Shown: positions 37,182 to 44,600 of the stretch, one piece after another
Layout: every line of letters starts with the position of its first letter
Position numbering within the stretch: position 1 is the stretch's first letter
From: Dactylosporangium siamense
GTDB taxonomy: Bacteria > Actinomycetota > Actinomycetes > Mycobacteriales > Micromonosporaceae
Direction: 5' to 3'
NCBI RefSeq assembly: GCF_016862795.1
Contig: NZ_BONQ01000077.1
Span: forward strand, 62,001 to 126,000
DNA length: 64,000 nucleotides
The notes under the pieces: generated by a model
Seen by the model: the letters and a program-made list of their open reading frames with translations, nothing else
Told to the model about the DNA's origin: nothing
Databases searched by the model: none
Made by a program: the position numbers and the translations under genes

Positions 37182-38069
37182 GTGACAACCGACGTGTTCG
37201 CAGCTCACCGGCGCCTGCTGTTCTCCGTGGCGTACCGCATCCTCGGCACCGCCGCCGACGCCGAGGACGCGGTGCAGGACGCCTGGGTGAAGTGGTCCGC
37301 CGCCGACCGCGCCGACGTCGCCGAACCCAAGGCCTACCTGGTCCGGATCGTGTCGAACGTGGCGATGGACCGGCTGCGGACGGCCCGCTCGCGGCGCGAG
37401 GTGTACGTCGGACCGTGGCTGCCCGAACCGATCCTCACCTCATTTGAGGGAAATCCCGAGTCCGACACGGTGTCACTCGCGTTGCTGGTGGTGCTGGAGT
37501 CGCTGAGCCCCCTGGAGCGCGCGGTGTTCGTGCTCAAGGAGGTCTTCGGGTTCACCCACGCCGAGATCGCCGACGCGGTCGAGCGGTCCGAGGACGCGGT
37601 GCGCCAGGCCGCGCACCGCGCCCGCGAACACGTCCAGGCCCGCCGGCCCCGCTTCCACGCCACCGCCGGCAAGCAGCGCGAGGTCACCGAGCGGTTCTTC
37701 GCCGCGGCGACCGGCGGTGACATCAACACCCTCATGCAGCTGCTGGCCCCCGACGTCACCGTCTGGACCGACGGCGGCGGCAAGGTCCGCCAGGCGCTCC
37801 AGCCGGTCACCGGCGCCGAGCGGGTGGCGGCCTGGTTCGCGACCTTCGGCTCGCAGCCCTACCAGGGGGTCGCGCTCGCCGACATGCGCGTCGACCTGGT
37901 CGAACTCAACGGCCGGAGCGGGATCGTGTTCACCGGGGCGGGACGCGTCATCGGTACCCTCGCGCTCGACGTCGACGACAGTGGCCGGGTCGTCGCGATC
38001 CACAACGTCGCCAACCCCGACAAGCTCCGCGCCGTCGCCACCGGTGAAGTCCACGATTTCGCTCAGTAG
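37182..38069 (+). CDS. sigJ: ECF41-type sigma factor with SnoaL-like C-terminal domain
   Basis: A 295-residue sigma factor. Region 2 is HRRLLFSVAYRILGTAADAEDAVQDAWVKW..AYLVRIVSNVAMDRL, region 4 is LSPLERAVFVLKEVFGFTHAEIADAVERSEDAVRQAAHRAREHV. A SnoaL/NTF2-like domain (about residues 165-285) is fused at the C-terminus and controls activity in ECF41 proteins, which lack a separate anti-sigma factor. The family's linker motif DGGGK is present (WTDGGGKVRQAL). The start may be this GTG or a TTG at 37176. Its 3' end overlaps the convergent metallopeptidase gene by seven bases. Confidence 0.92.
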   Translation: MTTDVFAAHRRLLFSVAYRILGTAADAEDAVQDAWVKWSAADRADVAEPKAYLVRIVSNVAMDRLRTARSRREVYVGPWLPEPILTSFEGNPESDTVSLALLVVLESLSPLERAVFVLKEVFGFTHAEIADAVERSEDAVRQAAHRAREHVQARRPRFHATAGKQREVTERFFAAATGGDINTLMQLLAPDVTVWTDGGGKVRQALQPVTGAERVAAWFATFGSQPYQGVALADMRVDLVELNGRSGIVFTGAGRVIGTLALDVDDSGRVVAIHNVANPDKLRAVATGEVHDFAQ

Positions 38070-39322
38070 CCGTAGCGGCTCTTCAGGTGGCGCCACCAGT
38101 CGCGCAGCATCCAGGCGTCGAACTCGGTGATCTGCGCCGCCGAACCGGCCTTCATGAGGAAGCCGCCGACGCCGGTCGGGGTCCAGTCGTAGAAGTCGTC
38201 GAGGCCGAAACTATGGCCGATCTCGTGCAACAGGATGTGGATGTTGTCGGCGTTCAACGCGCCGACGAAGTACTCGCTGCCGACCCGCTGACCCCAGTCA
38301 CCGCCGGCACCGCCGTTCATGCCCGCCGTCAGCCACAGCGACATGTCGTAGTGGTGCGACGCGCCGCCGGGACAGTTCGGGTAGTTGCCGCTCTGGTTGA
38401 AGAACCGGCCGCACGGCTCCGAGCACTGCGGCGCGTTCTCGCGGATGTTGTTGACGTACACGTCGACCGAGCTGTCGCTCCACTGCAACGTCGCCCGGTC
38501 ACGCACGGCCCAGCCGACCACCTTCAACGGCACCGACTGATACGGCCAGCCGTTGTGCCCGGCCATCACGTCCATCCACTTCTTGAACTGCCGGGCCAGG
38601 GACGCGTGGATCTGGTCGCGCAGCGCCGCGCTCACCGGGGCGCTGGAGTCCCACCGGACGCAGTAGTTGATGCTGCCCCGGTTGGCGAAGACCTGGTCCC
38701 AGCCGTAGTTGCGGAAGCCGTACGGGTTCGGATACGTCTGCTCCACGTGCTGCCACACCTGGTTGAGCGGGGTGACCAGGTTCGCCGGCGGGTTCCAACC
38801 GGTGCTGGTCGTGGTGGTGTACGCCCGCACCTCCAGCACCCCGACCGACGCGGCCCCGCTCTGCAGCACGAGACGCAGCCGGCTGGTGCTGACGGCGGTG
38901 AAGTTCACGGCGTTGTACTGGTTGACCGCGACCGGGTAGCCGTTTGCCCCGGCGACGTCCACATAGGACGAACCGGTCCACGACTGCAGGCGCCAGGACG
39001 CGGGGACACGGACACCGCCGTTGTCGTCGAAGAAGTAGACGTCGGCCGAGCGCAGGCTCTGCGCGGCCGGCCAGGTGAGCAGGACCCACTGCTCGCCGGT
39101 GTTGGGCCAGGTGCCCCACCGCCGGTTCACCGTGTCGTTGGACGAGCCGGGGTCGATGCCGTCGTTGACCGCGGCGACGTTCTCCCAGGGCGAGGTGTAC
39201 GAGGCGGTCGCGGTGGCCGTGCGGGCGAGGTTGTCGCTCTGCCCGGGCGCGGCCTCGGCGACGGTGGCGCCGCCGGCGACGACCGCCAGCACCGCCGCGG
39301 CCGCGACGAGTCTTCTGAGCAT
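38063..39322 (-). CDS. Secreted zinc metallopeptidase with N-terminal discoidin-like domain
   Basis: A 419-residue exported protein: signal peptide MLRRLVAAAAVLAVVAGGATVAEAA, then a discoidin/F5-8-type carbohydrate-binding-like domain (about residues 28-170: NLARTATATASYTSPWENVAAVNDG..LRLVLQSG..VGVLEVRAYT), then a catalytic domain with HEIGHSFGLDD, the extended HExxHxxGxxD zinc site, near the C-terminus. Several cysteines (CVRWD, CSEPCGRF, CPGG) probably form disulphides. It resembles secreted proteins that act on complex carbohydrate-bearing substrates, but the substrate is unknown. Confidence 0.85.
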   Translation of the reverse strand: MLRRLVAAAAVLAVVAGGATVAEAAPGQSDNLARTATATASYTSPWENVAAVNDGIDPGSSNDTVNRRWGTWPNTGEQWVLLTWPAAQSLRSADVYFFDDNGGVRVPASWRLQSWTGSSYVDVAGANGYPVAVNQYNAVNFTAVSTSRLRLVLQSGAASVGVLEVRAYTTTTSTGWNPPANLVTPLNQVWQHVEQTYPNPYGFRNYGWDQVFANRGSINYCVRWDSSAPVSAALRDQIHASLARQFKKWMDVMAGHNGWPYQSVPLKVVGWAVRDRATLQWSDSSVDVYVNNIRENAPQCSEPCGRFFNQSGNYPNCPGGASHHYDMSLWLTAGMNGGAGGDWGQRVGSEYFVGALNADNIHILLHEIGHSFGLDDFYDWTPTGVGGFLMKAGSAAQITEFDAWMLRDWWRHLKSRYGY

Positions 39323-39346
39323 GGGCTTCTTCCCTTTCCATTGTTC

Positions 39347-39437
39347 CGAAATCCTTTTCGAAACGTGGCAAGGGTGTTGTCACATGTCAATGGCTTGTTC
39401 TGCTTTTGGCTTCGGGCTGCGCCCCGAAACCTTTTCG
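39347..39437. promoter_or_regulatory. Two CGAAA-CC-TTTTCG motifs upstream of the metallopeptidase gene
   Basis: CGAAATCCTTTTCG (39347-39360) and CGAAACCTTTTCG (39425-39437) are near-identical imperfect palindromes 78 bases apart. The first is 25 bases before the metallopeptidase start; the second is close to the 3' end of the DUF885 gene. They resemble LacI- or ROK-type operators of sugar regulons, but no regulator is nearby. Confidence 0.4.
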
Positions 39438-39456
39438 GCGCGAAACTTACCTGCTG

Positions 39457-41088
39457 TCAGCTCTGCCAGCGGGCCGTGATCAGCTCTTCCAGGGTGTCCA
39501 GTGGCAGTGGCCCGTGGGCGAGCACCTCGTGGTGGAAGGCCCGCAGGTCGAACGCCGGCCCCAGCGCCTGCCGCTCCCGCTCCCGCAGCTGCTGGATCCG
39601 CAGCCGCCCGAGCATGTAGGCGAGGGCCTGCCCCGGCATCGCGATGTAGCGGTCGACCTCGTTGACGATGTTCGTCTCCGTCAACGCGGTGTTGTCCAGC
39701 ATGAACGTGACGGCCCGCTCTCGCGACCAGCCGAGGTGATGCATGCCGGTGTCGACCACCAGCCGGCACGCCCGCCACGCGTCGAACGACACCATCCCGA
39801 GCCGGCCCAGCTCGGAGGTGTACAGGCCCATCTCGTCGCTGAGGCGTTCCGTGTAGAGCCCCCAGCCCTCGCCGTGCGCGTCGAAGTAGGTGAACCGGCG
39901 GAACTGCGGCAGGTCACCCCGCGACTGGGCCACGGCGATCTGCAGGTGATGCCCGGGGACGCTCTCGTGGAAGGCGAGGACCTCGTATTCGAACCGGGCC
40001 CTGAGCTCCGGCCGGAACGTGTTGACCACGTGCGCCCCGGGCCGCGACCCGTCCGCCGCCGGGGCGACGTAGTAGCCGAGCACCGAGTTCTCCGCCTCCG
40101 CCGGGTCCATCTCGCGGACCACGCACGGCGCGATGTCGTATCCCGCGAACCAGTCCGGCACCGCCTCCTCGGCCCGCCGCAGCGCCGTGGTCACGGTGTC
40201 GACGATCTCCCCGGCGGCGCCGAACCGCAGCTCCCGGTCGTCCCGGAGCCGCCCGATGACCTCATCGGCGCCGCGGGCGTTGAACGCCCGCCCGCCGCGC
40301 TCCGCGAACTCGCTTCGCAGCTGCTCCACCAGGTCCAACCCGATCTGGTGGATCTCCTCCGGGTCGAGCGTGGTCGTCGTGTACGCCCCGATCAGCGCCC
40401 GGTATCCCTCCGTGCCCCCGGGTACGTGACACAGCCCGACCTTCCCACTGTCGCGGGCGACCGGCAGGAGCTCCTCGGCGAGCGCGGTCCGGAACCGGAT
40501 CAGCGCCGGCCGCAGACCCGACGCGACCAGCTCGGCGGCGTGGGCGTCACCCTGGAGGCGGCGCAGCAACGGGTCCCGTTCGAGGGGCGTGGCGAGATAC
40601 GCGTCGACCTGCGCGATCGCCTGCCGCACGCCGAGCTCCGTCGGGAACCGCCCGTCGGCGGCGGCCTGCCGGTAGCGCTCCAGATGGCCGTCGAAGAACC
40701 CGCCGAGCTTCCCGAGCCTGGCCCGGTACGCCTCGTCGGTGCCGGTCGCCGCGGGCACCGACGACACCACCTGGGCGAGGGGACCGGAGATGCTCGCGGT
40801 CACGGCCACCTCGGCGAGCCCGTCCTCGGCGATCCGCTGCTCGTCGTGCAGCAGCCGGGTCAGGATGGTGTGGCTGATCCGGTCCTGGCCGTCCAGCGCG
40901 GCGCGGTCGACGGTGGCGAGCTCGGCCTCGACCCGGGCCAGCGCGGCCCGCTGGTCGGCGGCGGCGGCGCGGCTCGGATCGGGGACCTCGGCGTCGTAGC
41001 CCTCCACGCCGAACACGCTGGCCGCCAACGGATCGCCGGCGAAGTGCAGGCGGAAATACTCGTCACCCAGCCGTGCCAGCGTGTCCAT
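39457..41088 (-). CDS. DUF885-family putative metallocarboxypeptidase
   Basis: A 543-residue soluble protein. The signature HESVPGHHLQ and the later EGWGLYTERLSDEMG give the His/Glu zinc site of DUF885 proteins (distant relatives of M32/gluzincin peptidases). VNTFRPELRARFEYEVLAFHE and RIQQLRERERQALG near the end are family blocks. No signal peptide is present at the ATG 41088, so it is probably cytosolic. The substrate is unknown, perhaps short peptides. A large repeat array lies in its upstream region. Confidence 0.9.
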   Translation of the reverse strand: MDTLARLGDEYFRLHFAGDPLAASVFGVEGYDAEVPDPSRAAAADQRAALARVEAELATVDRAALDGQDRISHTILTRLLHDEQRIAEDGLAEVAVTASISGPLAQVVSSVPAATGTDEAYRARLGKLGGFFDGHLERYRQAAADGRFPTELGVRQAIAQVDAYLATPLERDPLLRRLQGDAHAAELVASGLRPALIRFRTALAEELLPVARDSGKVGLCHVPGGTEGYRALIGAYTTTTLDPEEIHQIGLDLVEQLRSEFAERGGRAFNARGADEVIGRLRDDRELRFGAAGEIVDTVTTALRRAEEAVPDWFAGYDIAPCVVREMDPAEAENSVLGYYVAPAADGSRPGAHVVNTFRPELRARFEYEVLAFHESVPGHHLQIAVAQSRGDLPQFRRFTYFDAHGEGWGLYTERLSDEMGLYTSELGRLGMVSFDAWRACRLVVDTGMHHLGWSRERAVTFMLDNTALTETNIVNEVDRYIAMPGQALAYMLGRLRIQQLRERERQALGPAFDLRAFHHEVLAHGPLPLDTLEELITARWQS

Positions 41089-41162
41089 CGGTGTGCGGCT
41101 CCTGTCGTCAGACTGCTCGACGCCACCGTATCCTGCGGTCCGGCCCTGCTTCGGGGCTCACC

Positions 41163-41510
41163 GCTGCGCTGTGACCGCAGTCTGCGCCCCGGCCTCAACG
41201 CTGTGCCCCTGCCTCGCAGCTGCGCCCCGCCTCAGCGCTGCGCTTTGGCCACCGTCTGTGCCTCGGTCTCACCACTGCGCCCTGGCCTCAGCGCTGCGCC
41301 CCGGTCTCACCACTGCGCCCTGGCCTCAGCGCTGCGCCCCGGTCTCACCACTGCGCCCTGGTCTCAACGCTGCGCCTCTGCCTCGCAGTTGCGCCCCGCC
41401 TCAGCGCTGCGCTTTGGTTACCGTCTGCGCCCCGGTCTCGCACTGCGCCCCGGTCTCACGACTGCGGTTGGCCGGCGTCTGCGGCCCCGCCTCAGCGGTG
41501 TGCTTTGGCC
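41163..41510. repeat. Array of about 19 imperfect 19-base tandem repeats
   Basis: The array is made of units like CTGCGCCCYGGYCTCAnCR, 17-19 bases each, directly adjoining. A 38-base double unit is exactly repeated at 41274-41311 and 41312-41349. A longer block (TGCGCCCCGCCTCAGCG, then CTGCGCTTTGG and CCGTCTG) occurs at about 41219-41256 and again at about 41389-41425. The last units run into the end of the following gene: CTTTGGCCACCG is part of that gene's final codons, and the array contains variants of it including the stop. It fills the 403-base gap between two minus-strand genes; no coding or terminator function is evident. Confidence 0.9.
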
Positions 41511-42160
41511 ACCGCGGTGCGCACCGTCTCGGCGTCGGCGGGGGTGCCGGCCGGGTCGCTGAACGAGCCATACGGCGGGCCGTAAGCGGGCTTGTCCGGC
41601 TGGAACCGCCAGCCGTCGGCGAGCGTTCCGACGTCGACGGCGTCATACCCGATGGCGTCCAGGAACTCCACCACGGTCCCCTTCGCCGCGGCGTCGTCAC
41701 CGGCGATCGGCAGCGCGGTCCGGTCATCCGCACCCGACGGGCGGGGCAACGACGCCAGGTGCTTGGAGTAGATGTTGTTGAACACCTTGACCACCTGCGC
41801 GCCGGCTAGGTGGCGCTGCAACAGCTCGCTGCTGGTCGCCGACGCGTCGTCCAGCTCGGCGAACTGCCCGTCACGCTGCGGGTAGTAGTTGTTGGTGTCG
41901 ATGACCGCCTTGCCCGACAACGGCCCGGCCGGCACCGCCTGATACGCCTTGAACGGCACGCTCACCACCACGATGTCCCCCGCCGCCGCAGCCTCGGCGG
42001 CGGTGGCCGCCCGGGCCTTCGGGCCGAGCTCGCCAACGAGGTCCTGCAGCGTCTCCGGCCCGCGGGAATTGCTCACCACGACGTCATATCCCGCCGCCAC
42101 AGCGAGCCGAGCCACGGTCCCGCCGATGTTTCCGCTGCCGATGAATCCGATAGTCGTCAT
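41492..42160 (-). CDS. NADPH-dependent F420-reductase-like oxidoreductase
   Basis: A 222-residue Rossmann protein with GFIGSGNIGGTVARLAVAAGYDV at the N-terminus and NSRGPETL after the second strand, which fits NADP. VVVSVPF, VIDTNNYYPQRDG and VKVFNNIYSKHL are typical of the F420H2:NADP oxidoreductase-like/pfam03807 group. Many members act on other substrates, so the role is open. ATG 42160 (MTTIGFIGS) is chosen because the upstream residues are not family-like. The last codons overlap the 19-base repeat array. Confidence 0.85.
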   Translation of the reverse strand: MTTIGFIGSGNIGGTVARLAVAAGYDVVVSNSRGPETLQDLVGELGPKARAATAAEAAAAGDIVVVSVPFKAYQAVPAGPLSGKAVIDTNNYYPQRDGQFAELDDASATSSELLQRHLAGAQVVKVFNNIYSKHLASLPRPSGADDRTALPIAGDDAAAKGTVVEFLDAIGYDAVDVGTLADGWRFQPDKPAYGPPYGSFSDPAGTPADAETVRTAVAKAHR

Positions 42161-42233
42161 ACCGGCGGCAACCCATGCCACCCGCTACCCATTCCCCGTC
42201 AGATCCTTATCACCTTCTCGGTCATCGCGTCCC

Positions 42234-42659
42234 TCAGGCCAGGTCGAGCAGGTAGTTGCTCGGTCCCCAGTCGATCTTCCACTGCTCATAGACCCCGAGA
42301 TGCCCGCAGGCCAGGCAGCCGAGCCCGACAACGATCCAGCGGATGTCGTCGCCGTCCTCACACAGCGCATACCCGACCGCCGCGGCGAACTCCTCCCCAC
42401 CGCACGTGCAGGCACAGGCGCACTGCACGTCGGCGTCGTCATCCCAGTACTCGACGCTGTCGGCGATGAGCTCGTGCCGCCCGCAGTCCAGGCAGGTCCG
42501 CCGGGCGGCGCTGGCCGTGTCCATCACCCACACCGCGAACCGCCGCCCGTCGCACGACCGGCAGACGCACTCTTGCACCTCGTCGACCGGTAAGCCGCCC
42601 GGGTGACCGCCCGGCCGCCGCAGGAACGCGGCAAGCTCCTCGAAGGACACACCCGTCAT
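42234..42659 (-). CDS. Small cysteine-rich hypothetical protein
   Basis: A 141-residue acidic protein with cysteine groups CVCRSC, CLDC, CACACTC and CLAC, spaced like two or three zinc ribbons. No known family is recognised. The ATG 42659 has GGGAGG six bases upstream (the start codon lies at MTGVSFEELAAFLRR). The protein ends in a hydrophobic, aromatic stretch (YEQWKIDWGPSNYLLDL). It may be a metal-binding or protein-interaction module. Confidence 0.7.
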   Translation of the reverse strand: MTGVSFEELAAFLRRPGGHPGGLPVDEVQECVCRSCDGRRFAVWVMDTASAARRTCLDCGRHELIADSVEYWDDDADVQCACACTCGGEEFAAAVGYALCEDGDDIRWIVVGLGCLACGHLGVYEQWKIDWGPSNYLLDLA

Positions 42660-42722
42660 GTGGCACCTCCCGGCCGCGTCGATGTCATTGCAGCCGAGCG
42701 TAGCCACGGGGTACGACAGTTT

Positions 42723-43142
42723 TCAGGCTCCGGCGATCCGCCGCCAGAGCGCCACGTAGCCGCGCAGGATCCACGGGACGAGCAGCCAGAAGCCCAGCCC
42801 GCCGAGCGCGTGGACGGCCCACGCGCCGGCGAGGGAGGGGCCACCCCACGCGTCGCGGTATTCGCCGTTCATGCCGAGCAGCGGGCGGATCGGGTACACC
42901 ACGTTGAGCAGGACTCCGGTCCAGCAGTAACCGGCCACGACCAGCGCGACCAGGTCCACCGGCACCGCGGCCAGCCCCCGCACCCGCGACAACAGTGACC
43001 GCCGCGACAGCAGCGCATCCGCCACCCGCTGCTGCGCCGCACCACGGTCGACCAGCGCCCAGATGGCGAGCGGGACGGATAGCAAGAGGAAGAGCGAGCT
43101 GCGGTACGGCTCCCCGGTGAACGGCAGCTTCCACCATGGCAT
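42723..43142 (-). CDS. Small membrane protein resembling part of the sensor domain of histidine kinases
   Basis: A 139-residue protein with about four membrane segments (RSSLFLLLSVPLAIWALVD, AAVPVDLVALVVAGYCWTGVLL, AWAVHALGGLGFWLLVPWIL). The block YRDAWGGPSLAGAWAVHALGG followed by PWILRGYVALWRRIA matches what I know of the PF13796 sensor domain that precedes many actinobacterial histidine kinases. No kinase part follows, so it is a stand-alone copy. Start at ATG 43142 (MPWWKLPFTGEPYRS). Confidence 0.65.
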   Translation of the reverse strand: MPWWKLPFTGEPYRSSLFLLLSVPLAIWALVDRGAAQQRVADALLSRRSLLSRVRGLAAVPVDLVALVVAGYCWTGVLLNVVYPIRPLLGMNGEYRDAWGGPSLAGAWAVHALGGLGFWLLVPWILRGYVALWRRIAGA

Positions 43143-43434
43143 CGGCTCAGCATAACGACGCCCGACAATGGTTTCTCCGTCGCGCACCGTTGGCCCGCGG
43201 GCAGGGAGGCGGTGCAGCCGCCGCTGCCACCGCCTCCGCCGGTCGATACACAATTCCGGAGTCGAATGAAATTCACCGCTGCCTGGTACCGATATCGCCA
43301 GTATTCGGTCGCCGTCGATAAGGTGTCAATGCGTCCGGAGTATTTCGAAACAAAAGCCATTTTCGAAAAAGCAAATCGCGCCTGCTGCGCGAACAGTGGG
43401 CACGGGAGGTGCATCCCGCACCTGCTCGCGATGG
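43143..43434. other. Intergenic region, relatively AT-rich, no gene seen
   Basis: Between the small membrane protein and the RHH gene there are 344 bases with no convincing coding frame. The middle part (about 43250-43375) is clearly richer in A and T than the rest of the window and contains TTTCGAAACAAAAG and TTTTCGAAAAAGC. It probably holds the promoters of the two divergent genes. A GGTACC at 43288 resembles the operator motif near the RHH gene. Confidence 0.5.
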
Positions 43435-43457
43435 TGGTAGCGCGTGGTACTTTGGTA
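43435..43457 (+). promoter_or_regulatory. TGGTA repeats, probable operator of the RHH gene
   Basis: Three TGGTA copies at 43435-43439, 43445-43449 and 43453-43457 (steps of 10 and 8 bases), the last in a GGTACC palindrome, lie 30-52 bases before the RHH start codon. Direct repeats with about one helical turn between them are typical targets of ribbon-helix-helix antitoxins, which repress their own operon. Confidence 0.5.
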
Positions 43458-43486
43458 CCGGAAGCACTCGCTCGGGGAGGTTCAGG

Positions 43487-43750
43487 TTGGCTGCCGCGGT
43501 GAACCCGATCAAGGTCGATGCCCACACCGACCAGCTCATCTCGCATGCGGCCCACTTCCTCGGCCGGTCGAAGAAGGACATCGTCGACGTCGCGGTCCGT
43601 GAATACATCGACAATCACCGGGCGGAGATCCAGGAGTCCGTCACCCGCGCCTTGCATCAGCTCGACGGCACCGTTGCCGGCTCCGTCTCGCTGCTCACCG
43701 GCATGTCCCGCAGCGAGCTCGACGACCTTGGTGGCTTCGCGGACCGTTAG
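43487..43750 (+). CDS. Ribbon-helix-helix antitoxin-like protein
   Basis: An 87-residue protein. NPIKVDAHTDQLISHAAHFLGRSKKDIVDVAVREYIDNHRAEI (about residues 5-48) has the strand-helix-helix order of RHH (CopG/VapB-like) DNA-binding domains. The remainder (RALHQLDGTVAGSVSLLTGMSRSELDDLGGFADR) is a plausible toxin-binding tail. The TTG start at 43487 is supported by GGGGAGG six bases before it; an in-frame GTG at 43499 is the alternative. It is followed after 46 bases by an unknown protein on the same strand. Confidence 0.7.
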   Translation: MAAAVNPIKVDAHTDQLISHAAHFLGRSKKDIVDVAVREYIDNHRAEIQESVTRALHQLDGTVAGSVSLLTGMSRSELDDLGGFADR

Positions 43751-43796
43751 CACCGGCGGATTTCCGTCCAGGATGGTATGGCCCTAAGCTTCGGCC

Positions 43797-44600
43797 ATGT
43801 CTCGATCGCAAGGTGAGCCGGTCAGGCCGACGAAGCGTTGTCTGGACGATCTCAGTATCTCGTTTCCGCCTCTTGAGCAGCCGCTTCATGTGATCGACCA
43901 CCCTGTGGCGGTGCGCGCTCAGCACGTGCCGTTGGAGGTGGCGGCACAGGGGGCGCAACGAGTCGTATCGATCACCGATCGAGTCTGGTTCAAGGTCAAG
44001 ACCAGTCAACACAGGGCGGCGGTTCATCGGCTCGACCCGGTGCATGAGCACAACGCTGTGATATCGGCAGGGTCGGCTTGGTGGTGGATTGGAGCGGCCG
44101 GCACGAGGAAGGCCGACAGCGGCAACGACGACTTCTATGCCCAGCTGGAAGCCGAGTGTGGGCGGGCCGGGAAAGGAACCGGTCGGGTGTCGTCCCTGCA
44201 CCTGCTCCCGCGGGACGTTGACGTGAAGCGGCTGAAGGCGGAGCTGGCGACGCAGGTGGTCGTCGGCATCAGGGACATCGTGTGCCGCATGGTGGCCAAT
44301 TCGATCCGCGCCGGCAGCACGTGGTCCGCTCGACTGCAGCGGCACGAGATCTCGGTGCTGGTCCGCGCTCGAGACGGCGAGGCCTACATCGCGGTCGTCG
44401 CCGAAAGCTTCATCGACCCGAACTTCCTGGCGGTGGTATTGCGGGCGGTTCCTGGCGTGGACTCCGCTGATTGGCTGGAAGAGCCGGGCGGCGCCATGGG
44501 AATCCAGCCCGGGTTCGGCCAGATCGTCCGGTCGGCGATCATCCCGACCGAGTACCAGGCGAAAATCGTCGAGCAATACGGCGTCGGCACAGAGCGTTAG
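43797..44600 (+). CDS. Hypothetical protein, candidate toxin partner of the RHH protein
   Basis: A 267-residue protein of no recognised family. Possible conserved blocks are RVWFKVKTSQHRAAVHRLD, WWWIGAAGTRKADSGNDDFYAQLEAEC and a C-terminal domain with RDGEAYIAVVAESF. The charged, aromatic blocks (Lys, Arg, His, Asp) could form a nuclease- or nucleotidyltransferase-like site. Size and order (small RHH gene first, larger gene second, shared strand) fit a type II toxin-antitoxin operon, but the start has no clear ribosome binding site and no toxin fold is identified. Its stop overlaps the stop of the convergent gene by four bases. Confidence 0.6.
   Translation: MSRSQGEPVRPTKRCLDDLSISFPPLEQPLHVIDHPVAVRAQHVPLEVAAQGAQRVVSITDRVWFKVKTSQHRAAVHRLDPVHEHNAVISAGSAWWWIGAAGTRKADSGNDDFYAQLEAECGRAGKGTGRVSSLHLLPRDVDVKRLKAELATQVVVGIRDIVCRMVANSIRAGSTWSARLQRHEISVLVRARDGEAYIAVVAESFIDPNFLAVVLRAVPGVDSADWLEEPGGAMGIQPGFGQIVRSAIIPTEYQAKIVEQYGVGTER

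Noticed and set aside
38063-39322. Matrix-metalloprotease-like assignment
   Set aside because: The HExxHxxGxxD site is shared by several zincin families. The rest of the sequence does not support one named family, so only secreted zinc metallopeptidase is claimed.
41163-41510. CRISPR array
   Set aside because: The repeats adjoin without spacers, are 17-19 bases long and imperfect, and no cas genes are near.
43143-43486. Small coding frame in the AT-rich gap (for example 43212-43502 +)
   Set aside because: It has no ribosome binding site, a composition unlike its neighbours and an overlap with the RHH gene's promoter and start.
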